Positions 1 to 12,900 of a stretch of 64,000 nucleotides of DNA are shown here, piece by piece. Position numbers and translations under genes: made by a program. Position 1 is the first letter of the stretch, and every line of letters begins with the position of its first letter. The notes under the pieces were generated by a model, which saw only the letters and a list, made by a program, of their open reading frames with translations, did no database searches and was not told the DNA's origin. Source of the DNA: Lineus longissimus (Eukaryota; Nemertea; Pilidiophora; Heteronemertea; Lineidae); NCBI RefSeq assembly GCF_910592395.1, contig NC_088308.1, positions 18,615,501 to 18,679,500 of the forward strand, written 5' to 3'.

Positions 1-263
1 TCGATGTCGTAGAAATTACAAAAGCATCTCTTCTTTGTAAAGTCTATATATATATATGCACTTGTATGTAAGTAAAATATATTGATAGCTTATAATTAGT
101 ATGAGTTCATGTTTTTTGTTTTACGAAAGTTTCAGTTTGGAGAAGGGAAAATCCATAACTCGACAAATAACAAGTGCCGCCATTTCAAATCCCACATCAT
201 AACTTGAGGATTCAACAACAATTAAACTCTGGTAAAGATAGCCAAGTCAGTAAGATATATATG

Positions 264-269
264 TTTATT
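264..269 (-). terminator. Polyadenylation signal candidate (AATAAA, minus strand)
   Basis: TTTATT on the plus strand reads AATAAA on minus, about 35 bases after the stop codon of the KCNE-like gene. This would make a very short 3' UTR. The remaining 260 bases to the window edge hold nothing else I can name. Confidence 0.4.
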
Positions 270-302
270 TGTGTAACAAATAAACTGAATTCAATGACTG
301 AA

Positions 303-1121
303 TTAAAGCGCTGATTCCATACTCCCGACTGAGCTCTCTTCTACAGTTCTTGTACAGTTCCTTTGGTCAGATGTCCCTCCTCCAAGTCGACACAGTTCTC
401 CTTGAAAAGTGAACCCGCTTTCAGTTAGGCCGCGTGGGGAAAGATTGAATTTGGAGATAGGATCACGGCTTGATGCAGGTTCATGATGATGTGTCAAAGA
501 CTTCAGGCGTGTGTGTTCAGGGAATGCCTCAGCCGATTCACTAATCAGTGGCAACTGTTCAAAGCTTGGCTCAGCTGATTCACTAATTAGCGGCAACTGT
601 TCAAAGCAAGTTGCTGCATTCGACTCCGCCCTGTTTACTGGATTTCTGCCCTGCCTGGATTTACATAAGGACTCTTTTTTACCTTTTCGCCTTATCCTAT
701 CAATGTCTTTGAAATAGGACGTAACCTGCTGGTCAAGAAATTGCACTTTTCTCCTCCCGCGGACTGTTGCACCTATTAGCATTACAATACTTAAACCGTA
801 TATCAGAATTACAGCTAGAACATAGTAGACCGCACCCTTTGAGTCATATTCGTGTTTATCGGGAATATCTTCATCCATTATTGCACGAAATGTTTGATTG
901 TGACCAAGCAGGTTGAAAGTTATCATTAAACTTTGGTTGAAACCTAGTGCTGTCAGCGCATGCGGCAAACCTTTGTGCCACTTACGATTATGGGATCCGG
1001 TCTTCCTTGAAACCTTGTTTGAATGTATGCTTCCCTGTGTCCGATTCATAGAAATCCTTTCTAACAACTTTGACAATTGCATTTTGCCTGAACTCGCTAT
1101 CAACACCCTCCGTGGATGCAA
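303..1121 (-). CDS. KCNE-like single-pass membrane protein (potassium-channel beta-subunit type)
   Basis: Uninterrupted 272-codon reading frame, consistent with the single coding exon usual for KCNE genes. Seen: a hydrophilic N-terminus with two N-glycosylation sites (NQS near residue 62, NQT near 75), one transmembrane segment at about 97-118 starting YYVLAVILIYG, then a basic stop-transfer stretch RGRRK and a D....Y spacing. KCNE proteins have the same order: extracellular glycosylated N-terminus, Y-[IV]-L.V start of the helix, then RSKK and a juxtamembrane D....Y. The cytoplasmic tail is unusual in having two tandem 14-residue units, each containing the acidic dileucine pattern E-x3-L-I (residues 174-179 and 188-193). 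The true start may be a downstream Met (25 or 66). Inference: modulator of a voltage-gated K+ channel at the plasma membrane. Alternative: another type I single-pass protein of unknown family. It diverges from the BAIAP2 gene. Confidence 0.5.
   Translation of the reverse strand: MHPRRVLIASSGKMQLSKLLERISMNRTQGSIHSNKVSRKTGSHNRKWHKGLPHALTALGFNQSLMITFNLLGHNQTFRAIMDEDIPDKHEYDSKGAVYYVLAVILIYGLSIVMLIGATVRGRRKVQFLDQQVTSYFKDIDRIRRKGKKESLCKSRQGRNPVNRAESNAATCFEQLPLISESAEPSFEQLPLISESAEAFPEHTRLKSLTHHHEPASSRDPISKFNLSPRGLTESGFTFQGELCRLGGGTSDQRNCTRTVEESSVGSMESAL
529..612. repeat. Two tandem 42-bp coding units in the KCNE-like gene
   Basis: Positions 529-570 and 571-612 are near-identical 42-bp units (TCAGCYGATTCACTAATYAG...). 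In the minus-strand frame they keep phase and encode two copies of a 14-residue unit with an EQLPLI core. The differences are mostly third-position, suggesting that the protein repeat is maintained. Confidence 0.85.
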
Positions 1122-1364
1122 AGAATAACTTTGTTTTGCAATTTTATAATTTCTGACACTGTAGGCTAGATATAAGTAACCTAGCAGGCACTTATCATTA
1201 TAGTTCTGCTTTGTTCTGTCCGAAGATTGATATAGTCGATCTATCCTAGCTGCCTAGCTTGAAGATCCTTGTCTCAAATTTGGGTGAGCCAGCTAGCATC
1301 ACTTTCCCAGAACCTCCAGTTGCTGATTGCCTGCTGTGCTTGGCAGATTAGATAAATCATCCCT

Positions 1365-1812
1365 TGTCCACATGGGAGCACATCTCATCAGCCTCAGAGT
1401 AGACAAACTCACAATGTTTGCAATGGAAACTCTACACATTCCTATCAGTTTTCATCAAGAGACGTCTGCCTTCGAAGATATACTGTCAATTTGATACAAC
1501 TAAATCGTGTGATATGCATAAAACCGCCTGTTAAATTGTAGTGCAGACTACCTTCTTGAAGTAATCGGGCTTGACAACCTTCTGGAATTCATTTAGAGTC
1601 AGATGTATGCTCCTCCCCTTGGACACAAGTGCCTGGTTAAATGCCCTGAAGTTCATGATGAATTGACATGTCCCTGGTATTAGAGATGGTCTCTCATTCG
1701 CCTAATGTAATTGCCAATGGCCTCGTTATTTGAGGAATTCTCTTTGTTCTATACTGTAGGAGCGATATCATAGTCCAAGAAGGAGTCCCTGACCCTGGCT
1801 GAGGCAACTGCC
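1365..1812 (-). pseudogene. Coding-like remnants, including a zinc-finger-like fragment
   Basis: On the minus strand several short stretches look coding but are broken by stops and frame changes: one beginning MAVASARVRDSFLDY (around 1760-1812), one around 1683-1725 containing NYIRRMRDHL, one of about 57 codons at 1550-1715 containing ALVSKGRSIHLTLNEFQKVV, and a 24-codon stop-to-stop piece at about 1365-1436 with FHCKHCEFVYSEADEMCSHV, which has C-x2-C and H spacing like half of a C2H2 finger. Some have plausible splice donors (AAG|GTAGTC), so unrecognised real exons are possible. I do not recognise the family. A decayed gene or transposon-derived coding sequence is my best reading. Confidence 0.2.
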
Positions 1813-4800
1813 ATATCATTTCATTCCTACAGGCGTCATGTGAATGTATTCCTGATATTTTCCCTGCAAAGAGACAAGATATTGAGTTTTAAGTTTAATT
1901 TTGGCATTGGAGCCAGTATTTTGATGACGGCAAAAGGAAGAGTTTAAAAAATGTAAAGAAGAAGACCGGCAAACGTACTCCAAACATCCACCCGACCCCA
2001 CCCCCAAAACAACAACAGGATTACGTACTGCCTTCACCACGGATGTATCCGTGCCTTAACCAAGTGATAAAAAGGATCTTTCACAGTCATCATTTAATCT
2101 GATGTCCGATTGACAACATCTATGGGATATCAATCTAAGCTCAATCTGCTGTGACATCATTCTAGTATGATGATGACGACTTCACATCAGCAGATTTTCC
2201 TTAAGTGCCACTTAACTTGTAAAATAGTCATCGATAGGCGATCAATGCTCAGTCCCCACCCGCTACTGGCTTTGACCATCCAACCTTTGCACAAGAGGTC
2301 TTGCTTCTGTTTGGACAAATAAGCTCTATAGAATTAAACTCCTATGCAGTTGATTTAATCATCCTGATCGTCTCTTCTTTTGGCATGGTGAATTCTATAG
2401 AGTGAGGTGAATGGTCATTCCCCATGCATGAATTTTCATCTCGGTGGCAAGACGATGCCCCCATTGATTCACCCCTTAGCATTAACGGTAATAACCGTGA
2501 GCAGACGACCACTGATCCCTAACTCAATTCACATATCAAAGAATGAGGTATTGACAGAGCTGTCCTCTTCAAGACGGCTTGATCAATCTCACCTGTGGAC
2601 AGTCTTGAGACAAAACAAATAGAGGGCTTTTAAATAGAATCAAAGTGTCTTTTTTTGCTTTAAAAGACTGAACTTTTTGAAAAAAGGGACTGATGGCCAT
2701 TTGACAAACATAAAAAATGATGTCCAATGAACACCACCAGAATAATGTTCCTTCGAGAACAATTAAACCATTGATATCAATTTACCAATTTGTGATCTCC
2801 GTCTTGGTATCAAAAGGACACCATTTGATTGGGTTCAGGTGACATCAGGAAGGTGTCTAATGGACACCACCAGACAACTTCGACAGAAGACGCAGCCTCC
2901 ATATCCCAAAGGGGAAAGCGCAGCGCAAACGAACGATTTTGTTCGCTGCGACCTGCAACGGAATCGATCGACTGCCGCATTCGTCTCGTTGTCTTGACTC
3001 TGTCGCAGGTCGCATTGACAAAAAAGCTCGTTTGCGCTGCGCTTTTAGCGATGGGAAAAAGGCTGGTCGCCGCTATTGTCAAAGTGTCTGCGCGGGTATA
3101 TATATAGGGCAACCCACTCAATCAGCAGAATCCTTTTCTCCGACAGGAACAGTTATTGGAATTTGGTATGCACATGTATACGCCAAGCGCCCATCGACGT
3201 TTTCATGGCAACCAACTGAGCAAAAAATGTTAGGCGGTTAGTTCGTGATATCAAGAGCAGAAAGTTGATATAACATTCGTCTAGAGAAGAAGGAATGATG
3301 CTGTCAACTCGACATTCCCACGAAACTGCTTTCAGCGCAATAAGGTGACCAAACGGTTTATTTAACGCAGATCTGCTTAAAACAATATTTAAATAAGGGA
3401 AAACATAGGCATGAGCTACGCGGATCAAAGTGGTATAGCCGCATTCAGGCTTCAGTGACTAAAATATTCCGCGCAGGGAGACAATGAAGCATGCAGCTCT
3501 AAAAAGTTTTGGTCTTTATGTGACAGTTAGAAAACTGGTTCTAATTTGACGTTGAAGAGGTTCTTGCCAGGCCATGGCATACACAGAAAACAGAAACTCA
3601 AGGTTAATTTTGTAATGATAACGTTGTTGAACAAATCCGCTTTATATGCGTATATATACGCATATATAAAAATATTTGATATTGAAATACAATCAACAAG
3701 TAAACCGATATTGATAATCATGGCATCATCATCGGCAAACTCAAAACAGAGCTGTTTATGACGGCACAGAATCATCGCCTTGAGCCAAGCGATCGTCGCT
3801 CGAAATATCATTTGGCCACTAAGTTAATAAGAGCCTTGTATATATACAATGTATATTTCAATCAACATGATATATCTTTGCTACTTAGCAAGCTCTTTAC
3901 GTGAGAGCTGACAGGTGCGCGCCATGAGGTTGCAAAAATAGCGCTCTTTCACTGACAAGCTCTCAGTCGAATATTGAAAGATAAAACGTTAAAGCAAATT
4001 GTCTCTTGCATATGGCCTAATCCTCGGACTTTTCGCTTTCGCGGAGTACATAAATTCCCGACCTTTTTGTACAATTTCATCCGACAGGTATGAATTTTAG
4101 TTCCACTGGCCAGCAATCCCCATCACAGACGACAGTTTTGTTCCTGAGAGATCCATTATCAAAAGTGTCCTCAGAGACATTGCCATCTTATGCAAGCAAG
4201 CCTCGGGAAGGCCCTTTCATCAGTTTTAACCAATGCAGCTATGGATATTATTCGACCCACTCAAGGAAATAATGTATCACCATCGGGTTCGGCTTGATTG
4301 GATTTGTGATAAAAACAAATTTTGTAACTGCGTGCAAAAGTTGGCGCGATTATATTTGCCGACGAAAACAAATCTGATACGACATCGATCGCTGATAACG
4401 TTATTCAAACGACTGTCACCGGGTGCAGTATTTCCTTTAACCAGAGTAATATGCAAAAAGGAACCATTTTCTATCCTTAAAAACTATACAAGCACAGCTG
4501 TTCATACTCATTAGGTAGACAGCTTTCGTTTTGCCATTGGGCAAAAGTAATGCGATGAGAAGGACTTCAGTTCTGTTCTTCAACAACATGAATTTCTCAA
4601 TTATGCAGCATCACCATTCGTAAGTGGGGATTAGACTTATTGCATTGGGTAAGATGGTTCCACTAGTGAAAATAAGTAACTCGCTACTGACTAAAATCTT
4701 AATGCAATCAGGAGTGTATGACCGGTCAGTTGACGTGACCAAGATCGGCAAGCGAGTCACTCACCGATGAAGTATAGAAACGTTACGACTTTTTGGATTC

Positions 4801-6987
4801 ATAGTTCGTACCGCCACCTCTATATCACCACCACAGTGACTAGGAGAAAGTAATACCACTGCGAATGAGTGTATCATTTCACAGATGGATTTTTTTCGGA
4901 GGGAGTCTGGTGTTGTTTATACTTTTAGTACTTTCTAAAGCGATTGTACACAACTTCTTTGACAAATTTACCGATTTGAACCTACTAATATAGTCTGAGC
5001 CGATAGTACTTGCGGATACAATATTGATAATCAAAACGTTCAATATTTTAAAAGGAAACTGAGCAAGGTCGAAGTGGCCTGATTCGCAATACATATATTT
5101 CTAATGAAAACCAACCCCTGTCGGCCCCGGACTGCCACAGGAAGATCCTATGACAAGCCAAACAGCACAAGTGACCAGTCAGGCGAGGGTCCCGAATGCA
5201 CTGTCCTCGAACGACAAGTTGCCGCCCTCCAGTACTTCCTATAGCTTCCCTTTAAAACGTATAGGCCTCCGGGATGCGTGCAAGGGCGGCCGTTCCATCA
5301 TGCGTTTGAAATTGGTATTTATTGAATTTCTGTTTTTAAACTCTTCCTGCATGGCGGTAAAATAAGATGTTATCAATAAGTCATCACGTCTTGTGTGCTC
5401 ATGATAATCACAACGGAACATTTTTTGCTTGTTGTGAAGGGTGGCCATGGTGAAAACACAATCCCCTTTTAACAATGGGCAACAACCTCGCATCCACCTA
5501 TATATACCTATAACTGTGCGTCTTATTTCTTTTTAAAAGTGATCTTATCCCTGTCCCCTGTTATTATTCGCTTCTCCGGCCCTTCACAATTAGTGCAGGC
5601 GAAGATTTCCCGATTTCCGCTGTAGGTATGATTTTCTCCCTCCTTTTATACTGTCTGAGACGACCGAGGATGCATTGGATTATGTATATATTGTGATTAT
5701 AGACTGTGCACGCAAGCTGTAAAGGTGGTTCTTGATAAGAGAGACCTTCCCAGTGATGAACGTTGCTGAGAGCAATCTTTGTGTTTGGTAAAGGTCATCG
5801 TCGAAGGCATACTCCGTTGGTTCAAAAAGTTGAATTTGAACTTTAATCTGAAAAGGTCAAATTCACAGAACCTCTTAGAAGACGCCCACCTCGGAGACTA
5901 TTTGAAGTTATTGGGAAAGTACATGTACATGTATGTGACCCATAAGGAACGTATGCCGTATCTTTTGAAGGAACACTCCGGTCATCAGGTCAAGCAAATG
6001 AAAAGTTTCCATGGGAGAAAAAATTTTAAGGGATAGTAGGCCTATACACTCAGAGGACGCGTTGAGTTTTGCTCGTTATTAAACGATATCCGAATATCAC
6101 TTTGGCTATGGAGTTAGCTAAGAAGCTAATACAAATGCCAATAACAAACCCCAACTGCACTCAAAAAATATCAAAACATTTCTTTACAATTGTCTCCTTC
6201 TAAGCCATAGTTCCACTGATGTGGCGGTGGTAATCGTCAGCAAATCTACCGAAATTGGAAAAAGGTACGTACCTTTTCGAACTCGTCAATATATAGATCT
6301 TCCCTTGCTCCGCGTTGCTTGCGCGGTACCTCATATCGTTGGTGTGAACTGTTAAATGTAGCATCGATTAGCTGGCCTTGGTGATACAGCTGGCGCCTGT
6401 CATTGCTTGAGTATCAAACTAGCTAGCTACCCATCTACCATCAGCGTGATTTTATTTAGAATTCCTTGTGCAGAGGGCGATACCGCGACCCGTCATCAGA
6501 AGACTGGTTTTAAAGAAGACTGCAGTTTTGGTACGAACCAGGTAGGTCGGATAAGGTTATAACCAGGTAGGTCATATAAGGTTATAACATAGTCACCGAT
6601 AGGAGTATCTCCTATCCCAGAGTTTATCGATACTATTCATGTATGTACACTCCGGACACAGTGGACCGGCCTCGTTCTGTCGCCCGCGCATGCCAGTAAG
6701 AAGAGACAACCAGGTATAGACGAAATGAACTGCTCGGTAGACTACCATCGACTGACAATTATTACATTCCTCATACCATTGTGAACATTTTCGATATAAA
6801 TATTCGAAGGAAGTATGAATAGGATGACGAATGGTCCGCTACCTCGGGTGTTTAACGCCCCTGGATCTGCCGTGCCGTCTATGATCAGAGTTCGGAACTG
6901 TGGATTGATTCGCCCACCTGTTGAAAGAACGATGTCTCCTGTGGTTGAGATACGCTCATCTAAAACTTTCGAAACGACGCAATAAAA
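1813..6987. other. Intergenic DNA between the KCNE-like gene and BAIAP2
   Basis: About 5 kb without a gene I can support. Small frames occur on both strands (for example minus 5239-5493 with a reasonable ATG context) but none shows a recognisable domain, splice pattern or length. The segment next to 6988 must hold the BAIAP2 promoter and 5' UTR. No obvious TATA box or CpG-rich core can be singled out. The 2915-3045 foldback is the only clear structure. Confidence 0.5.
2915..3045. repeat. Foldback (imperfect palindrome) with about 40-bp arms
   Basis: An 18-base outer arm at 2915-2932 (AAAGCGCAGCGCAAACGA) is the exact reverse complement of 3028-3045. An inner 9-base pair, GCGACCTGC at 2948-2956 and GCAGGTCGC at 3005-3013, extends the stem. 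The GC-rich arms stand out from the AT-rich surroundings. Short direct repeats with ACACCACCAG flank it at about 2720-2745 and 2855-2875. Most likely a MITE-like foldback. Confidence 0.7.
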
Positions 6988-9900
6988 ATGATGGACGATA
7001 GTCAGAAGTTGCATCAACTGACAGAAAATATTCATGAGGTATGTAGCTTTTCATTGATATAGTTCCCATGTAGATTTTTCATTGTTTTTCTGTGTTTTAG
7101 GTCATGTTTTACTGTCATGACTGAGCGCGTTTGCTTTGTATAGTAGAACCTCTCTATTAAGGACACCCGCGGGACTGATAACTGCTGTCCTTTGTAGGGA
7201 GGTGTCCTGATTAGAGAGGTCAAATTGAAAGGAAACTACCAATTTGGGACCAAAACTAGTGTCCTTAATAGGGAGGTTGTCCTTAATAGAGTGGTGTCCG
7301 CTAAGGAAGGTTCCACTGTATTCCACACATTTGTACAGTAAAAGGGGGCTAGCGGAATGTATTGTATATCGTTAATAAATAGTGTAGCGTTGAGATACAT
7401 GTCATTTCATGATATTAAAGTGGTTTTCAATGAATTAGAAAGGGGTTTAAATGAAATAAATTATTATGTTCTGTGTTTCGATTTTTGTTGCTGTGTCCAC
7501 TAAGATGATTCATATACATGTATATATCCTCTAATCCTCCAATATCATATTCATACCTGGAATTCCTTGAAGGCTGAATTAGGAGTCCTAGGCTGCCCGG
7601 TGTACCATTAGAAAACCTTTGATGCCTATTGCCTTTTTGTTGCGCCATGTTGGACAGGATTGGGAACATTTTGACTTCCCTTTGTAATTAATTGGGATTT
7701 TGAGGAAAAACAGAATAATAATGTTATTAAAATAACTTCAGCCAGTCTATCCCTGCATTGGGCCTAAGGCATTATCATAGAATAGGTAGAGTGCTTTCCT
7801 AATGAGTGTTGATGCTGTGATAAGTATTGTATCTCTTTCTATTTTAGAATCTGTTACAGAATTTCACACCGGGATTAAAACAGTTCATCAGTGCTGGACG
7901 CGCATATCAAAGAGCTCTACAAAGTAAGTACATGTATTGGAATTTTGCAACTGATGATCAATGTTCTTCTTAATTCTTCTTCTTCTTCTAAATCTAGTAA
8001 CGGTCTTCAACATTACCAATTTGTTGATGTATTAGTTTGTCTAAAAGTGAAGTCAAAAATGTGTTTGTATAAGAATATATTTGAATAGATCTTATGTAAA
8101 AACCCTTTTTTCGATCAACACAAGTCCAAAGCTTAAAAATGGTGGTGCCTCTTCTCCAATGTCCTTGTATTTGAGACACAGGCATGTGATAATAAGAGCT
8201 CAATAGCCCCCCTACCCACCAACTGACAATTGAGCTCTTATTTTCTTGTGCCTGTGTTTGAGATGTTGAACCTGATTGATCACTGTAGTGTGTCTATCAT
8301 ATTTCCATGGTGGTTTTTCACCATACATTGTCAATCGTGTCTTTGCTTGGCAAAATACAACCACCCATAAGGAAGTGTTTACCTATCACATATTTATTGT
8401 GGACACCACATAACACAAATATTGAATCATAAATAGTTTTCTAAATGAAATTATTCATATTTCTCATGGAGTTCTGCTAAGCATGCTTTAATAGATTCTG
8501 ATCACTAGATCATATTCATATCGTACTGATCACTCAAGCCGTCCAACTAATAGTACGCATTGCAGCTGGTCAGTGTGATGTTTTAACTACAGCATGGCAG
8601 TTTTTATTCTGTTTTATTCACTTTTCAGATGCCTCCCAGTGTGCGCGGGTATACATCGAATCACTTGTCAAACTCGCTCAGAGCGCACAGATCTGCAAGG
8701 GTGCAACTAGTGACATTGGTAGGTAACATCCTTTAGGAGTTTTGAATTGGTCATATATGAATAGTCGAGTGTGGGTGGTGGTGGTGGTCCCCTTCCACGC
8801 AGGATATGTCGTAGGGCAGTCTTGATCCTGGGGGGCAGTAGGCTCTCTTCAGGGCAGAACACCATTTTTTGGCTCAAACATCGCCGAATCTGCATGGAAA
8901 ACATGTTTTTCGGAAATGTCTTGAGAAATTTAGCCAGATATTTTTTTGAATATCAATGTATATAGACAATGATATTAATGATTAATATGTAATATAAGTC
9001 AGAGAAAATGGTGATAATATGTTATTCTTGCCCTGTGAGAAAGGTGATAGACCAGTTGCCATGGAAACAATATGCTTACAGAGAAGGGTACAATTTCAAT
9101 GATTATTACATAACTACTGTTGACGTCACAAATTCTAAATCGATTCGTATTAAAGTGATTTGAACCTCTCAGATACATACTCATTTGTCCCTGTCCTGGT
9201 GTTTTACTCTATTGGTGAATAACACTTCTAGTGTTAAAACATGTTCCCTTAGATGACACCTCTCTATTAAGGACACCCTCTTTATTAAGGACACTAGTTT
9301 TGGTCCTGAATTGGGTGTTTCCATTCAATTTGACCTCTCTAATCAGGACACCTCAGTCAGTCACTTGTCAGTCCCGAGGGTGTCCTTAATAGAGAGGTTC
9401 TTCTACTGTAGTTTGTTTTGATCAAAATGATAAGTATGTGCATGGTTTGCAGGCGTTGTCAATCTTTTAGACTTTTTGATAGTTCAAGTTATTTGATAGT
9501 TCAAGTTATGTAACAGATAAACTTATATTCCCTATCTATCATATACTATGCCTTATAGAATAGAAAGTGGGACAAGGAGCACATATCACAGGGCAGTATA
9601 TGATATCAGATTTGTCTTATGTAACACAAAACATATATACAAAGAATGTTCTCAATACATTTGAAGATTTTTCTTTAAAAAATGATAAGAGGCTAATTCA
9701 GTGCAAAATCTACATACATGTATGATATATATATTTAAGTTCAGTCTAAATCCACTTTAAGCAAATTCTAATGAACTTATGGTTATTTGTATTTCTCTTT
9801 TTTCAGTTTCATTAGGTAAATAACAAATAGAGGCACCAATGTATCAGATATCAAACCTGAATAAAAAGACGGATTGCGATCCCAACTGGCAGTAAATGAA

Positions 9901-12900
9901 TTTTTTAAGAAGCGTTGATAACACAAAAAAGCCTTGAATTTCTGTTCCCAATACTAACCAGTACAGAGGCTTACACTTTGAATATTGCGGATGTTATCAG
10001 GACTTGACCCATACTTTAATTATTGACTTTCCTCTTGAAATCCTTGTTACTTGAAAAGTATATTGTTCTCAAAGGCTCTTCAGTTTTTGTGCATGTTGTA
10101 CACAGCTTGGTACAGGAATTTTAAAAAGGAGCAGACATAGGCCTGATACTGGTACACAGGCAAAATAAGCGAATTATTTGGAAGGGCAGGGGAACACTGT
10201 TGTTTTGACTGGGAAGATGGTCAACTGACCAATTCATTTGTTAACTGACCACTAAGTTACCTTTGTCAGGGATATTCTGACTCAGACTCCAAGCACTGGC
10301 TACTAGTTTGGTGCCGTTTTGTAATTCAGGTGGGGATCAGGTTTTAAAGCTGTTTGTTTAAGTGACATCTCCATGGATCAGTCACTCTTGATATGAGTGC
10401 TAAAGCAAATATTATGAAAGTGCTGTGAAAGTGGTTGCAATGAAAATTGATTAGCAATGGAAAAATTATAGACTATCTTGTGCAGCGGAGTCCTTGTTGG
10501 CTTCATGGCCTCTGCATTAGTGATAAAAGGACTTTTCTACAAAATTGATAACTCAACTTTGCTCATTTCGGTACAAATAATCAATAAGCTTTTATCAGTA
10601 GTATAAGTTGCTAGTAAATCAGTTCTGATGTTCGATCCAGTCAGAACAGTGGCCCCTGGCTTTCCCTATATCTTTATTTAATTCAAACGCACCCAGAAAA
10701 TGTTTTTTTTGCAGTTATGAGTCTATGAGTCTCATCTTTTTTCCCCTGAAAATGGCCTACGTGGTCGATGTTCCAGCATAGCAATTGATGGCCTACAAAT
10801 CATTGTATTCAATTCGTGACACAAGTGATGGTACATCAAACAGAAAGTGCATGTTCTGCATAATGAATAATTATACTAAGTTAAAAAATCTGAATGTTTG
10901 TGTAGTCAACATATTGAGGGTAATATGAATTCAATCTGATCAGTCAGTCTTTTCATGACTTGGCCTTCTTCATGAACTGGTAATTCTGGCACTTTAAAGA
11001 GTCCTCAGAGGGTGGTTCTCAGGGTTTTGGGATGTAAAAAGTCAGTCGTTTAGTAGCTGTTCACACAAAAATATCAAGTTTGTTTTTAAGGGGGGAAGTT
11101 TACTGATCAGTTATTCATTTTAAGAAGTAAACAATCTTGTGCATCTTGTTTGCAAGAATCTCCATTTTATCTATATGGATATCATGAAGACTGGGTGTGA
11201 CCATTGTTAAAAATAATCGGCTTAAAAAAGACTTGGTTGTGATAAATCCCTTAGTACACATAACTTGACCCACAGAGATAAAACTGATTTCTAGTTGACT
11301 GATTTGGAGAATATCCATCTGTACAATAGATTGGGCTCTGTTTGTCATTGTAATAGAAATTTATTGAATCGGCAAAATCTATGCTACATTGGTTTCCATG
11401 GTTACCTGTTAGTGGCGTATCTACTAACACCTCGATGGGTGGGGTCCTTTCTGCTAGCGTCATAGAAACGTGCTGTGTATGTACATAGCGAGGGCTAGGA
11501 TTTCTATGACAATTGTTATTGATGAGCGGACAGTCGATTGTCTCTGGTGACAAGTTGTTATCACGCACTTGGCTTCAGTCAAATTTATGAAAAACTGTTC
11601 AGTACAGTTGATCAATATAGTATGTAAAGAAAAACATAAAAAATTATCCCCCATCCACTTCTAAGAACACGCAAGATAATGTCAAAAGGAAATTTCATGT
11701 GAAGGTCGCATGGTCGTTCCTATAGCTAGGGCAGCCTTTACATGAAAGTAAAACACCCAGATGCAATAAGATGCTTCCAGACCATTTCTTCCATCTAAAA
11801 CCAGCCCCTGAGACTGGTATCCGCTGTATCCTCTTCCCCATCTCGTCAGTATAATGATTTGTGTCATTTGATATCTTGCTCTTGCATCACCTCTCTCTCT
11901 CTTTGTTCACAGGTGCTGCTCTTATTCAAATAGCAGAGGTGCTCAAGGAAATACAGACCCAGGTCAATGACAATGTAAGTTTGTGCTGCAGTTTCTGAAG
12001 AAGTGAAGGCCTCACTCAAATTGGAATATTGGTAACAGTGTGCCAGTTATCAACTTTAGTATCATTGTATTGATTTGCTTGACCTTTTTGCTGCTGGTGG
12101 TCTTTCTGGCATGCCCCGTTCAAACCCGGTTTGTGAAAAATCTGTCAAAGATTGTAGCAGAAAAAGTATGTGGAAACTGTTCAGTATCACTACTTGGACT
12201 CTTTTCTTTTCATAACATGACAAAAATTGGCATCAAATTCTAGAAACAGCATAAAATGCAGAGTAGACAATATCATGAAAAGAACTGAAAATGATTTTTT
12301 GTCTCTTCAAAGTCAACTTTGTCCAAGAAAATGAGAGAAAAAATGTATTAAAAGATCTAGATTAGAAACGCCCTGCAAAAATCTGGCCATCAGTTTCTTT
12401 CCCCAGAAAGTCTCACATCCTTTTACCAAACTTTATGTGAGAGATCGATGTTTCTCTGTATTCAAGAAGAGCCATGATGCTAGGTTATCACATTGGATTA
12501 TTGACTACTGTGGAGAACAATAACATTAAGGATGGATTTATTACAAAGAGGTCATGGTCAGCCAGGTGGTAGAACCGCCCCATATTCCAAATCGATGTTA
12601 TTTTTGACCTGAACTGGGAGGGAATGCATTGATAAGGTGTGAACCAGTGACAGGTTTTAAGCAGATGTTATTTCTGACCGATGCTGTACCGTTTGGACGG
12701 GTTCCAAAATATCCTAGCTCCAATCAGGTGTGTCTCCCAGATTACACGTGTGATCTTGCCTGTTCATGTAATGGTCTCTGCCAAGCGTTTTGGTACTTAT
12801 CGATCATGTTTCTCTTCAACCAGGAAGATAAGATCCATGATGCTAAGTAGTCACGTTGGATTATTGACCACCCAGGGGAAGAATAACATCAAAGGTGGAA

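Noticed and set aside
5239-5493. 84-codon minus-strand ORF with fair Kozak context
   Set aside because: No domain, no splice partner, overlapped by an equally good plus-strand frame.
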